Notes: generated by a model not told the origin, from the sequence alone. DNA of 64,000 nt from Pascua guehoae (GCA_001600415.1 BCJX01000015.1:251382-315381); one strand, 5' to 3'. Shown: positions 46,836-59,432, counted from the first letter of the stretch. A program made the numbers and translations.

Positions 46836-48603
46836 CTACTGGAACCGCTTCCACGCGTGCTTCTCGTACTCCTTTGTCCAGAGCGCGCGGCGCTTGGGCA
46901 GCTGCGGGACACGGGGCTCGAGCAGCGCCTGGCGCTGGAGGGAGAGGAAACGGTCCTTGAAGAGGTTTCCTTCGGGCTGTGGTGTGAGCGATAGGATTCG
47001 GGCAGGTGGATGTTTGGAACGTCTAGTCTGCTGGATATGCTTTTGGCCTCTGGCTCGTGATGCTGGTCATTGCTGTAGGTCTTGCCATCGCCCTCAACCT
47101 GGCCATTGGCATCCGTTTAGACGTTGCCCGCACAGTCCCTCCTCGTACAGGCTCCCAACCCCCCNCCCCGCGGCATCACCGCCAGCCCCGCCCCCAACCC
47201 TACTCACCTTGACCTGCCTGAGCGACTCTGCGAGATCGTCGCCGAGCTGGACCTGCACGGCGGCCTTTGGTACGCGGTGCTTTCCAATCTTTTCTCCGCC
47301 CTGGTACCCGAGGCGTTCGCGCTGCTTGGCAGCAATCCTGCGGAGGCGCTTTGCCTCTTCGGAAGCCCGGAGACGCGCCTCGGCCGTCTTGCTAAACGCC
47401 TGTGCGGCGCTGACATTCTTCTCGGCGCGTTTCCGCTCGGCTTCGAGTTTGGCCTGGTGCGCTGCCTCCCTCGCACGGAGCTTCTTGTTACGCTGTGCCT
47501 GGGTCTTGCGCTTGGTGGGCTTCTTGACCACGACCTCTGCACTTTCGTCCTCGTCCTCGTCGTCCTCGTCGTCGAGCGTGATGCCGTCGCCGCGCCCGAC
47601 CTTCATGCCGTCGACGTACGTCTCCGAGTCGCGCTCATTGTTGGCACGGCGCGACACGACAACCTCGCCGAGCAGCTCGATCCGGCGCGCCTCGCGCTCC
47701 TCGCCCTGCAGGCGGCCCAGCTCCTCCTCGATCGCCGCGTCCAGGAGCCGCTGGTGCGCCTCCGCCTTGGGGTTGTACGACACACCGGCGTCGGGGATCT
47801 CGGCCGCCAGCTGCGACGCGACCGCCGCGGCGCGCACTTCGCGCTGACGTGCGAGCGTCTTGGGCGCCTTGGGCGCAGGGCGAACAACACCCTCCTCGCC
47901 GAACCCGCCCTCGAGCTCCACGGGCGGAGGAGACCCCTCCCACGCGTCCCGCAGCCCCGACACATCCGTCGCCCGCACGTCGGCAGATGTCGTCGCGTCC
48001 GCCGTCCTTCGTGCGATCCGCCGCAGCCGGTTCTTGTCCTTGGACGACACAACCTTCTTGACCTTCGCAGGTGGGCCCGCGCGCGACGTCAGAGAAGGCA
48101 CCGCCGAGCGCTCGGACAAGATGGCAAGCGACCGCAGCGGCTTCTTTGTGCGAACCTTCTTGGCAACTGGGAGTCAGCATGATGCTCAGAGGTGTGCAGG
48201 CAGTCCAGTGAGACCAAGAGGTCCATACCGCACAGCTGGTTAACTGGTCCCAGAGCTCGTATCCCCGTCCCCCTACTCCCCCGTCAACACCCCAAGACTC
48301 ACCCTCAACATCTCCCGTCGTGTCAATCGTAAACAGTTGGCTGTCCTTCTTCGCCGACAGCTTGCCACCGGTAACACGCTCCTCCTCGCGCGCACGCTCA
48401 AGCGCCTCCTCTTCGCCCGTGACGTCGACATTCTTGCGCCACGCCTTCTTGCCCTTCCTGCTCGCTTGTCCCAGCTGCGCGGGGGCACCAATGTTGGTAG
48501 CCTTGTCCTCGGCCTTTCCCTTGCCCTTGCCCTTGGACTTGGACGAGGGGCGGTCGTACGGCTTGGCCGGTGCCGCGGTGGATCGCGAGGTGCTGGCGCG
48601 CAT
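46836..48603 (-). CDS. NOP53: Ribosome biogenesis protein Nop53 (GLTSCR2/PICT1 family)
   Basis: Nucleolar factor that recruits the Mtr4-exosome to process 27S/7S pre-rRNA in 60S assembly. The start at 48603 gives MRASTSRSTAAPAKPYDRPS. Next come LGQASRKGKKAWRKNVDV, the family's N-terminal signature, and KLSAKKDSQLFTIDTTGDVE. After an intron KKVRTKKPLRSLAIL follows, then DAGVSYNPKAEAHQRLLDAA, ETYVDGMKVGRGDG, an acidic run (DDEDDEDEDESAE) and a long charged helix (QRNKKLRAREAAHQAKLEAE) to QVQLGDDLAESLRQVK. The last exon reads PEGNLFKDRFLSLQRQALLE, PRVPQLPKRRALWTKEYEKH and ends AWKRFQ. Domain order and both ends match the family. An N at 47165 is intronic. Confidence 0.93.
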
Positions 48604-48937
48604 CGTGTGAGTCGATGGGGTCCAAACGGGTAGCGATGCAAGATAGCGATGTGATGTGTGGTTGCTAGCTAGTTGACGCTCTCGTCACAGCCTCCCTCGT
48701 ATGCATGTGCCCAAAGTTGATTTGTGCCTACTTGGTGACTCTCTGGTGGCAACAGCCTCCACCATGCAACTTTTTGAATATCCGCCACGTTATTCTTTTG
48801 TATTTCTCCCAGAAAGTGGCACCCTCTGTTCCTTGTTCGTTTCGTCGTTTCGACCTCGGACACCGACACCGACGCCTGGTGTAAACCTCAAAGATCGCGA
48901 GCTCGACACTGCCGACACTAGCCCTGCCCAGCGCACC
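48604..48937. promoter_or_regulatory. Divergent promoter of NOP53 and the mS29 gene
   Basis: 334 bp separate the start codons of a cytosolic ribosome-assembly gene and a mitochondrial ribosomal protein gene. No coding signal; no specific motif identified with confidence. Confidence 0.55.
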
Positions 48938-50659
48938 ATGACGCCTCTTCTCCCCACGCTCGCGCGTGCGACCGCCGGCTCGACATCGCGCGCGTTTACC
49001 ACCTCGGCCATTGTCGCCGCCAAGGCAAAGGGCGGTGAGTCCGAGTTGACGGGTGTTTTCTCTGTTGGTCACTGACGTCCAGGCCAAGCTGTCCAGAAGA
49101 AGACGCGTACGGGTACCGGCTTCAACAGGAACAAGGGACCAAAGGGTGCTGGTGGTGGTCGTGCCCAGGTGAGGCTAGCGGACAACATGAACACACGAGC
49201 TACGGTTACTGACGATACAGGCCGGTGGTCTTACGCTCAAGACTGGGCTTGCATCGGCTCACGCCGACCTTACCGACCTTGTCCAGCTGTACCCTGTGAG
49301 CCGGCCTTGACTGGAGGCGACTAACAGACGGACTGACCTGGCGCGCAGGAATCGATTGTGCCCCTGAACGTTGGCAAGGTGGCCGTGTTCCCGCGCAACA
49401 CGCACGACCAGCTCAAGACGTTTGGTCTCCCGCGCCGCCTCGAGGCCGAGCTTGGCCACGGCACGCCCGCGAGTGTGATCCGCGAGACGACGCTCAGCCT
49501 CGTTGGCACGCTCGAGGGCGCCAAGGCGGGCTCGTCCAAGGACGCGCGGTTGGTGCTCGCTGGCGAGCGGGGTTCGGGCAAGAGCATGCTCCTGCTGCAG
49601 GCAGTGTCGTACGCGATCGAGTCTGGGTGGATTGTGCTGTACGTGCCACAGGCGACGCGGTGGATCGACTCGTCGTCGTCGTATGCCTACGACGCTGCGT
49701 CGCAGACCTTCCACCAGCCCGCGATCGCCGCCGACCTTCTCGACAAGCTCCTGAACGTCAACCGCGACCGCCTTGCGAGCATCACCTTCCCCGCAGAAGT
49801 CACCATTGCAGGCGTCACCTTCAAGGCCGGCGACAAGTTTAGCGACCTCGTCGCGCTCGGCGCGCGCGACACGCGCGTCTCGGTCCCCGTCCTCGAGGCC
49901 GTCATGGCCGCCCTCGCCAGCCAGACCCAGTTCCCCGTCCTCCTCGCCGTCGACGAGGTCCAGGCACTCTTCCAGAAGACCAAATACCGCGCACCAGACT
50001 ACTCGCTCCTCCAGAGCTACTCGCTCTCCACCCCCCGCCTCGTCCTCGACTATCTCTCGGCAAGGAAAAACTTTGCCAACGGCGTCGTCCTCGGCGCAGT
50101 CTCAAACTCAAAGCCAGACTACCTCGCAAAGCCAGAGTTGCTCGCCGGCCTCGACATCCAGAGCCGCACCCCCATCCACGCTTACACAAAGATGGACGAG
50201 CACCACCTCGCGCACGCAAAGTCGGGCATGAAGCGCGTCGACGTGCCCTTTGGCATGTCTGGGGACGAGGCCGCCGCCATGTTTGAGCTCTGGACCAGGA
50301 AGGGCTGGACTTCGAATAGTGAGTCGAGGAGTCCGAGTGCGCAAAGAGGGCAGCGTCGTGCACTGCGGGTGCGAAAAGAGGACAGTGTCGTGCACGGCAA
50401 GTACACAAATAGTATTATTTGCTGCGCGCCGCTACCGCACGGTATCTGGCGGTCTTGCGCGTTTGGTGCACAAACCGCAATGACGACGTTTGATCCCCGT
50501 TTGATCCCCGTTTCTGCCAAAACTCCAACTGCACGATCGGCATCTGCTGACACTCCAGGCTCGGACGAAGTATTCCTCGGCGGCCTCAACGCGACCTCGG
50601 GCAACCCCGGCGAACTCGCTCGCGGATGGACCCTCACGCACCAGTCGTACATCATCTAG
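48938..50659 (+). CDS. RSM23: Mitochondrial small-subunit ribosomal protein mS29 (DAP3/Rsm23)
   Basis: GTP-binding protein of the mitochondrial ribosome small subunit. The N-terminus MTPLLPTLARATAGSTSRAF followed by TTSAIVAAKAKGG is a typical mitochondrial presequence. After short introns comes GQAVQKKTRTGTGFNRNKG, then VGKVAVFPRNTHDQLKTFGL and the P-loop LVLAGERGSGKSMLLLQA. Further family blocks are GWIVLYVPQATRWIDSS, VPVLEAVMAALASQTQFPVL and LLAVDEVQALFQKTKYRAPD. The long exon ends near GWTSN; after an intron of roughly 240 nt the end is DEVFLGGLNATSGNPGELAR, then GWTLTHQSYII. DAP3 family length and block order agree. The symbol follows the yeast name. Confidence 0.92.
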
Positions 50660-53217
50660 ACGGGGTAGGAGTAGAGCATGCACTTTTCACGGATTCCACT
50701 AGAGTGTGGCGCGATGTGACTGAGCAAACTGAAGGGGATATCGAGGTTGAACAGAGCCGTTGATAACAATGGTCAAGAGTATAGTTTGCAGCAAGAGGCA
50801 AGATGAGGGTACTTTCGGCTGCGTGCGAGCTCTGCGGCCCGCACTGGCCCAGACGTAAAGCCGACCTCGGCTAGATGCGAGGTAGTACTGTTGAGACAAA
50901 GCGCTGTGGCCACCAGTAACAAGCGAGCCCCTCGCGTACGGTCATGCGGTCACCATGGTCCGCCCTGCAGCACGTTGACGCCTTTGCCGGCGGCATCCCG
51001 CGGGTTTGATGCGCATAAGCGCGGCCATCGCCACGGCCGACTGAGCACGCTGCGTAGCACCGACGAAACACGCCGAGTGCGAGCGCATGGTCAGTATCTC
51101 CACGACTGTTGAGAGCGGGGCGGAGTATGCGATGCGCTGAGACGTCGCACCGTCCCCTGCCACACAAGGCGCCTGCTTTTTTGCCACAATGCGTGCGAAG
51201 TGAAGATCGGCTTCATCCGTCAGTCTCCCACGAGCAATCGGGCAAGATCAGAAAGGAGGCGGTTCGGAGCATGTGGATGTGATTCAAGGCACCGGTCATG
51301 TGATGGCTTGGGCACTCGGCATGTTCCATCTCGAGCTCGACGCTGCGACCCCGATGCGGCGCGAACTGTGTCCAGTTGTTGGAACCGCTAAAGCAGGTGA
51401 AAGAGTAAAGAATGACGGTGTGTACAAGATCAACATGACAACACGCCCCAGGTCTTGGAGCAGCTCTCGCTTGTTGGATGCACCTTGGCATGCCTACGAT
51501 GCATGAAGTCAACGAGGCGGCAAAGTCCGATGGCAGGGCAGGATGGAAGATTGTGGCTGCCCATTGTGCCTGCCACATCATGCATGCCACCTGCATCTGG
51601 GCGATCGGACCGGGCTGGCCTGGGCTTGGGTCCCTCGCCTTTGCCTCCTCGGGTCTTGCTCTCGCCTGGTGAACTGTACCCTTTACTCGTCTCGGCTGCT
51701 AGTGTCGACCCAGTGCCGAGATATGGGACACATGATACAAATTCAACCCAGATTGTTGGAAAAGAACAAGGTGGAGGTGGCGCGTGCAGCCGGAACGCTC
51801 AGTCGTCGCTGGCGTATCTTGCTTCTCATTGGACACGGGCATTGTAAAGACCCACCTTACTATCGTTGCCTATGCACGCTGGCGGGTGAGATTCGTCTTT
51901 GGGTGCATGTGCGATCGCGTATAGGTCAGTGCGCACAAGACATAAACTAACCCTCTATCATGTCACCGGCACACCCATCGCTCCCCTTGGTGGAGGTCGG
52001 CACCAACGACGACTATGTACGCCGAAGCTACATGCTGCACCCGATAATGGGCGAGACGTGGAACAGACGACCATCCCTAAGACAAGGCGCGACAAACTTC
52101 TCGTAGCCCCGCACACATTCCAGCTGGTTTATGCGGGGCACAGCACAGCACGGCATGTGGCCTGCCATGTGGGAGTGGGCAGGAAACAAGGCAGCAAGCA
52201 GTCATGTGCGGGTGGAATCTTGGCGAGTTTGGCCGCTTGGACAGATGTTGCCACCATTTACACCAAGAACCTACAGCACTCGAGAAGAACAAGCAGCAAA
52301 GCTCCAATCTCCCCCCCCCCCCCCCCTGCTTTCTTATGCCAGGGTAAATTCCATCGGCATCATCCACAATGTGTCAGGGACAGAGAGACAGACTGCACCC
52401 GCCCGCCCGCCGCACACAAAAAAGACAAAAAAAGTGGAGGTGGGCGGGCGGGGCGGGGCCAAAATGTGCCAGAGCCAAAACAAGTGTGGTTGTACGGGGT
52501 GTAGGCTGAAAGCCGCAGCGCAAAGCCGTGCGGTTTGTGTGCCCAAGGCCCGCAGTTAGGCCGCATGGATGATTTGCCCTATTTCGGGTCTTTCGGCGTA
52601 ACCTCTGATGCTTGCTTTGGTTGCTGGCGTCGTCACCTCCACACCTCCACTTTTTTTCCAGTGATCGTAGGCCCCTTTCAGGCGAGATCGGCTCTTGTTC
52701 TAGCCGGAGTCTCTGCCCAAATGCCGTGTCCAGGACCTTGTTGCATCATTGTGGTATTGTGGTGGCTCCGGAGTGGGCCAAGCCACCTGGGCCGGTCGGA
52801 TTGGAAACGTTGTCGCTCCTCGCCTCGGATACTGTGCTCCACCCACCCCCAGCCAGCACACACAGAGTACCAGCTCTACTACGCCGCCGCTACGCCGGTA
52901 CCTGGATGGAGGGAGGACTCTGTAGTGACATAGCCGCAAGCCCGGGTCTTGGGCGTATTATCCAATGCGGATGGATTTCGGGCGGCCGATACAACCAGCG
53001 CACCGTAGCACCGTACACGACAACGCTTCCCACTACGGCCACCACAACCGACTGGCCCCGGTTTGGCGTGTGTCCTTTGACCGAGACCAAGACCTGGCAA
53101 TCCACTTAAAACCCCACGCACCCCCACGCCTCTCCGCCTCTCTCCCCACTACACACCACCCACTTGCCTGCCTCACCCCCNTGTCCCCCCCCCTCTCTCC
53201 TCCCCGCGCAACCGAAA
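50660..53217. other. Gene-poor region between mS29 and malate synthase
   Basis: About 2.5 kb with no supportable protein or RNA gene. A C-run of about 16 nt lies at 52311-52326. ORFs up to about 200 codons occur on both strands but none shows a domain. The last 100 bp are pyrimidine-rich with an N at 53181, as expected upstream of a strong fungal start. Confidence 0.55.
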
Positions 53218-53838
53218 ATGTCTCTCCCCGTCGGCGTCCAGATGACTCTCCCCGTCCCCCAGGGCGGCGAGAAGATCCTCACCCCCGAGGCCATCAAGTT
53301 CCTCACCGTCCTCCACCGCACCTTCGACAAGCGCAGGAAGCAGCTCCTCGCCAACCGCGCAAAGGTCCAGGCCGAGCTCGACAAGGTGAGCTTTGGAAAT
53401 CAGTGTCCTCCCGAGCGGCGACGGGGACGGTGGGCGGACCAGTGGGAACGATCGCTGGTATCGTGGTCGCCACTTTTGGGACCTCCACCGCTTATTGCCC
53501 ACCCGTCCCGTCATTGGCCGTTGGGCTCCGACCGGCTCCCAGCCACCCAATCAAGCCTACTACTTGCAACAGCCAGCTGACAACCTCCCCAGGGCAAGCC
53601 TCTCACTTTCCTCCCCGAGACGGCCAACATCCGCAACGAAGTGTCGTGGTCGTGCGCGCCCCCGGGCCCTGGTCTCGAGGACCGTCGGTGAGTGACAGTG
53701 AGCGGAGCGAGCAGGGTGGGATCGATTGTGGCGGCCTATTCTGCCACATGGCCAATCTTTTTGGATTTGCCCCAGCGCCAACCCCACTGGTCAGGGACGC
53801 GGATCTGCGGGGCGCCACCATCGCAACCTGCCTGCCTG

Positions 53839-53871
<33 letters not shown>

Positions 53872-55342
53872 CCCCCAGCAGCCACTGACGATCCCTTAGC
53901 GTGGAGATCACCGGCCCCACCGACCGCAAGATGGTCATCAACGCGCTCAACTCTGGCGCCAAGACGTTCATGGCCGACTTTGAGGACTCGAGCTCGCCCA
54001 CCTGGGACAACATGGTCAACGGCCAGGTCAACCTCTACGATGCTATCCGCCGCCAGATTGACTTTGAGATCAACGGCAAGGCCTACAAGCTTTCGGAGAA
54101 CCCCGCCGTCCTCCTTGTGCGCCCCCGTGGCTGGCACCTCGAGGAGACGCGCTTCCTTGTCGACGGCGCGCCCATGTCTGGTTCGCTCTTCGACTTTGGT
54201 CTCTACTTCTTCCACAACGCCAAGGAGCTCGTCAAGCGCGGCTTTGGCCCCTACTTCTACCTCCCCAAGATGGAGCACCACCTCGAGGCCCGTCTCTGGA
54301 ACGACGCCTTCAACCTCGCCACCTCGTACATCCGCGCGCCCCAGGGCATCATCCGCGCTACGGTCCTCATCGAGACCCTCCCCGCTGCCTTCCAGATGGA
54401 GGAGATTCTCTTCGAGCTCAAGGAGCACTCGGCCGGCCTCAACTGCGGTCGCTGGGACTACATCTTCTCGTTTATCAAGCGCCAGCGTGGCTCGCGCTCG
54501 GCCGTCTTCCCAGACCGCTCGTGCGTCACCATGACCGTCCCCTTCATGGACGCCTATGTCCGCCTCCTCATCCAGACCTGCCACCGTCGCAAGGTCGCTG
54601 CCATGGGCGGCATGTCGGCGCAGATCCCCATCAAGAACGACCCTGCCGCCAACGAGAAGGCCATGGCCAAGGTTCGCGCCGACAAGCTCCGCGAGGTCAC
54701 CGGTGAGTATCTCGACCCCTCCTCCATCACCCCCATGTTTTCTAACGGTCTATAGCTGGTCACGACGGCACGTGGGTAGCACACCCGGCCCTGGTTAAGA
54801 TCGCGATGGACATCTTCAACGAGAACATGCCCGGCCCGAACCAGTACTACGTCCGCCGCGAGGAGGTGGTTGTCACCGACAAGCAGCTCGCCGACCCCAA
54901 GGTTCCAGGTGCCATTACCGAGGAGGGTGTTCGCGAGAACATCTCGGCCGCCCTTGCCTACTGCGCTGCTTGGGTCTCGGGCAACGGTTGCGTTCCCATC
55001 AACCACCTTATGGAAGATGCCGCGACGGCTGAGATCGCGCGTGAGTCGATTTTGCATTATTATCGGCGGTCTACTGACTTGGCAGGTGTCCAGCTCTGGC
55101 AGTGGGCCAAGTACGGCGCCAAGACCGACAGCGGCAAGACCATCAACCTCGCCTACCTCAAGCCCATCTTCGAGGCCGAGTCCAAGAACGTCGGCGGCGC
55201 CGGCATCACGGCCAAGCACGTCCAGATTGCCAAGGACTACATGCTCTCCCAGGTCGCCGCCACCTGGCCTTCCGAGTTCCTTACCTCGGACCTCCAGGGC
55301 CACCTCGCCGGCGGCTCGGTCGCTCCCAAGGCCGGCCTCTAA
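53218..55342 (+). CDS. MLS1: Malate synthase (glyoxylate cycle)
   Basis: Condenses glyoxylate with acetyl-CoA to malate, allowing growth on acetate and fatty acids. Starts [20 protein letters not shown], continues [20 protein letters not shown] across an intron, then [20 protein letters not shown] and [20 protein letters not shown]. The catalytic region has [16 protein letters not shown], the family signature [16 protein letters not shown] and [13 protein letters not shown]. The last exons give [38 protein letters not shown] and [19 protein letters not shown]. It ends SVAPKAGL. Four introns; one holds a (CA)n run. The C-terminus is AGL, not the SKL-type peroxisomal signal usual for fungal malate synthases. 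Confidence 0.95.
53840..53869. repeat. (CA)n microsatellite in a malate synthase intron
   Basis: About 15 CA units between the exon ending GLEDRR and the exon starting [10 protein letters not shown]. Confidence 0.93.
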
Positions 55343-57414
55343 ACACTTGTCTTGCCTTTCGACACCAGCAGCAGCAGCAGCAGCGGCCGACGAGGGAAGC
55401 CAAAAAGAGCGCAGTGCAGTTTGTGACTTGTATGTATGGATAGGATGCATTGCTAGCAATCATGGAACCCGTTTACGGTGCAGCGAGGGGTGTACTCTTC
55501 CTCAACCTCGACCCCTCTTTGCCTCGGGCGACACACTGACTCACGTAATGGAGAGAGAGGGAGGGTGGTGGAGGGGAACAGCATCGTTGAGTTCGAAAGT
55601 CACTGCCACTGATATCCGCCACACACCTGACAATTCGCCACATCACGTGACTTGGTGATTACGTCATTCCCACGCACCGCACATTCAACCAGGCTTTACC
55701 AGTATTTGTGCTTGGGTGTTCCCAATGCTGGCCATGCTTGTTCTCTGTCGAATACATTGTCTGCACCCATCGTACAACCCACTACGCTCATCCTCCCAAA
55801 CTCACCCAGTGCCTGCCACCACAGCCCGCCGTCTGCGTGCGCATCCTACTACACCCGTCACACTCGGCACAGACCCGGTGGGTAGTCCAAGAAACCTCGC
55901 CTGGCAGTCATGGCACATAGCATGTGCGTGACACTGGGGGCATCCTTTGGTTTGACAAACCCGCTCCTGCCTTCTGCACAGGCCACTATCGGCAACGAAG
56001 CACGGAATGAGGTGCACAGACGCGCCAAAGTCACCAGAACCGTGCCGAGTTGCTCGGGCTGGCCCTGACACTCGATTCGACACCTCACGGCCCAGGCGGA
56101 CCCAACCAAGTTGTGCTAAGCCATGCAGAGTCCCAGCGTCCCAGGGCACACTCACAACGTGGCTTGGGCCACGGGCACCACCTGACCTCCTTCCGACACT
56201 TGGGTTTTGTCGCTCTACAGACCACCGGCCGCTGGAGGCAGCGACCGTGCCAGCGAGGTGCGCAGAGGCGTCGGCACGGACCGCGGGGAGCAAGAAGCAA
56301 CGTTGTGGGGTATTGATCATATCCACGCCCAACGTCCGCGCTATCCAGGTTCCAGCACGAACCCCCCGCGAAGCCGTGTAGCGTCCGTCAACCTCGGCAT
56401 GGAGAATCTGCCTTTGTGTCCTTGGGAGACATGCACGGCTGGACTTTTGGACCCGAGCTCAAACCTGGTGGATCAACTCGGGTGGTTTGCTCGCAACTAT
56501 GCACCGTCCCCGCTTATCTTGTGTGTGAGGTAGTAATGAAGCCCATGCGTGTGCACGGGGATTGTACGTATGACACACGGAACAGGAATGGAACGAGCAA
56601 CATGGACAGAGGCCACGGACCCGAGGATGATCCTTTCAGCGTTCCCCGCGGGACGCCGCACGGACCCATACTCATTCACTCTCTCTCACCCTCCTTTATG
56701 TACCTCGCCACACAAACGACCTTGTCTCGCACGCAACCAGTGGCCGTTAGCATTCTATTAAAGCCCGTTCGTACCTCTATCAACTTGCCATTCTCTCATT
56801 GTCCGTCCACCCCATCTCATCTCCACCCATCTCCACCCATCTCCAACGAACACGATCATGTGAGTGTGGACAGAGCCTCAGAAAGTGTGCAAGACCAGCC
56901 AGTTAACCTCCACTAGCTTGCCAAAGGAGCACCATTGGATTCCCTCTTCTTCCGCTCCCTCCTTTCGATCGACTCTCGCTGTTGTCATTGTCACCTTTCC
57001 CAACTGGTACACGAGCGCAGCGAGGCGATCCCGCCCCTCAGATACCGTTTCACTCGGTTGGACCTCGTCACTCGCAACGTATTTGGTATCGTACCGTGTC
57101 CCACCACGTACCCGCTACTTTTTCCCTTGGCAGCACCTTCCCTCTCTGCCCCTTCCCCACTCGTGAGTAAGCAGAGGCTGTGCGACGAGCTAACACCTCA
57201 GAGACATCAGTCGGTGGGCTTTGCACTCTTTATTCTTTGTTCCCGCACTGCAGTTCACGCGCAGTCGTTTTCGACGTGGCGAGCCGCCGTTGTTTACCCC
57301 TCGTTCTTCGCACCCCGTTGAGCTCGGTCTTCCCCAAGCCCCTTTCCCCCAACGCTCTCAGCGGCCATACCTGCCGACGTCCTCTACCCCCATACCCCAC
57401 TCGTCACAACAGCC
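55343..57414. other. Long spacer upstream of the coiled-coil gene array
   Basis: About 2.1 kb. A CAG run (about 55366-55383) lies in the malate synthase 3' UTR. From about 56680 the plus strand becomes pyrimidine-rich (ccatctcc repeats near 56810-56840), a promoter-like pattern. A candidate 5'-UTR intron of the first array gene lies at 57163-57201 (GTGAGT..CTAAC..CAG). Confidence 0.5.
57163..57201 (+). other. Candidate 5'-UTR intron of array gene A
   Basis: GTGAGTAAG donor, gctaacac branch sequence and CTCAG acceptor give a 39-nt intron 213 bp upstream of the proposed ATG. Equivalent introns precede the three other array genes. Confidence 0.5.
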
Positions 57415-58631
57415 ATGACCAACATCACCACGAGTCAAGGCCCCGCAACCCCCAATAGGAATCACACACCATCCTTCTGGGATGGTGCGGTCGGAGGTGG
57501 TGATAACCTTGCGGAACCAAACGAGGGCGAGCCCGCCACACACGTCTCACGGCCGCCCACAATGCCGAGCTGTCGGTAACCACCCGCCTCAAAGCCCAAG
57601 TGGACCAGCTTTCCACCGAGCTGGCCAGCGTCAACGAAGAGCTTATTTACAAGGAGCTCATCAACAAAGAGCACGAGGACGAGCTCGAACGGACCCGCCG
57701 CAAGTTGCGTCTGCAGCAACAAAATCTGGCAGACACGACGCGAGACAAGCTGGCCAGCGAGACCCAGCTGGAACGCTACAAGGCCGACGTCGCCACCGAA
57801 AGGCAACGGGCGGATGAACTTGCGATCCGCGTGGCCGAAAAGGATCGCGAGCTCGAGACCCTCAAGAACGAGAACACCAAGACCGCCCTCGAACAGTTGG
57901 CTCGCTTTGAAGCATCGCTGCAAGAGGAAAAACAACGCTCGGCTGCAGCCCTCGGGGATGCCATGTCCCGCATCACCGACTCCGAGGCCGCCGTCACTGC
58001 CCAACGGACCTTTGCTGAAGCCGCCATCGCGGCGGAGAAGGAGCGTGCCGAGGCCGCCCGCACGGCCTGCACCCAGGCAATGGACGTGATCAAAAAGGTC
58101 AGGAGGGACCTCGCCGATCGCAAGGAGCGCCTCGACGGTTCGCGCCTCCTGTGGATCAGGGCGTTAAAGGACATTGCATGTGAGATACGGCGTGCCACCA
58201 ACGCTCTCGCGGCGCTTGATCGTGAACGGAAGCGCGCCGATGACGCAGAGAAGAAACTCGAGCGCTTCCGTGCAGGTCCCCTGGTATTCGGGGCCGAGAT
58301 GCCACGTTGTGCGACACGTCTCGCCCATGCGCGCCGTGACACAAATGCTGCCGCGCCACCTGTTGCCAGCGTTGCAAGCGTCATCACGCTCATCGCCCCA
58401 GGTCAAGCCACCAATGCCACCACCCCTCACGTTTCCGCCGCAGGTGTTAGCGCCCCACGCATTGCCAGGACAAGCACTCCCCAGCTCCGTATGATCCTGG
58501 CCGAACACAATGTCGCTCCGCTCCTTCCCCTTGCTCCCACGCGTGAAACAACGGGCAGTGGAGACATGCAGGTCAAAACGGAGCGCATCAATGAAGCCCG
58601 GAACCTCGTTGCTAAAGTCGAGGATGCATGA
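57415..58631 (+). CDS. Coiled-coil protein, tandem array gene A
   Basis: Unrecognised family. From ATG 57415 the frame reads MTNITTSQGPATPNRNHTPS then FWD, and would stop at about 57579. A 41-nt intron (57485-57525, GTGCGG..ACGAG) joins it to RARHTRLTAAHNAELSVTTR, which aligns with array gene B. The main frame is a long predicted coiled coil with EDELERTRRKLRLQQQNLAD then TTRDKL, followed by heptad-like Glu/Lys/Ala/Leu sequence to about residue 260, then an Ala/Thr/Pro-rich segment. The C-terminus has MQVKTERINEARNLVAKVED; VKTE fits the SUMO consensus psi-K-x-E. If the intron is not real, the gene carries a frameshift near 57530. No membrane segment or signal peptide. Confidence 0.7.
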
Positions 58632-59432
58632 AGCTTTGCAACACTGAAAGTATCAAAGACCAGAGAAGCGACCGACTCCACCGCCACATCGGATCCCGGC
58701 ACTGTGCCTGTTTCGATGGCGAGCCTAGCCTTATACAGGAGACAAAGAAAGAAAAGCCAATTATTATCTGCAGAGCAAGTTGCTGGTGTTGAAATTATTA
58801 AATGCAAAACGCACAAGACCTTGACGTGTTCAAGTGTACCGGTACCCTAGGTCGCAGTCCATGCTCGTGTTGGTACATGGTCGAGTGGCGTCGTGATCAC
58901 AGCGCACAGGTTATGGGGCAGTACTGAGGCGTAGGTCTACCACCTCTGCGCCCCATGTGCATGTTGCAGTAACTGCTGTTTGGCCGCCAGGGCGAGGGTG
59001 ACGTAGCGCATGGGGAGGGCGCAACGGTGTGTGCGACATGTGTGGCCACAGCAAGACGTGCCCGAGAATCGTGCGACGGTCAAGCACACAGGGGGGCAGC
59101 GGGGTGCCAGAGTATTGTCACATCGTTCTTCCCACCTCTCACACCATCTCGTTTCTCATCTCCCACCAATTTTAGGTTGTCCTCATCTCCTACTCTTTGC
59201 CCTCTACCTACTCTCGTTCATCCCGTCCCCAACGGTCACCAGTCACTGTCGTCCCAATTGGTAAGTTAGAGAGTGAAGCACAAGCTCACACATTCAGATC
59301 GCATCAGCACTTCATCGGAACCTCACGTTCAACGTTTACAGGCTGCCTGGCGGCCTATCCGACACACGCGATTCAACTGCAAAGCCGGTCGATCTCTTCC
59401 ATTCATCTTTTGCCATCTCCTACCCGTCGATC
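58632..59432. promoter_or_regulatory. Spacer and leader between array genes A and B
   Basis: 801 bp. The right part is pyrimidine-rich (59130-59250) and includes a candidate 37-nt 5'-UTR intron at 59261-59297 (GTAAGT..TTCAG). No gene seen. Confidence 0.5.
59261..59297 (+). other. Candidate 5'-UTR intron of array gene B
   Basis: GTAAGT donor, gctcacac branch-like sequence and TTCAG acceptor, 37 nt, 135 bp before the ATG at 59433. Confidence 0.5.

Noticed and set aside
50660..53217. ORFs of 130-200 codons between mS29 and malate synthase
   Set aside because: No motifs, both strands equally open, and low-complexity or homopolymer content.
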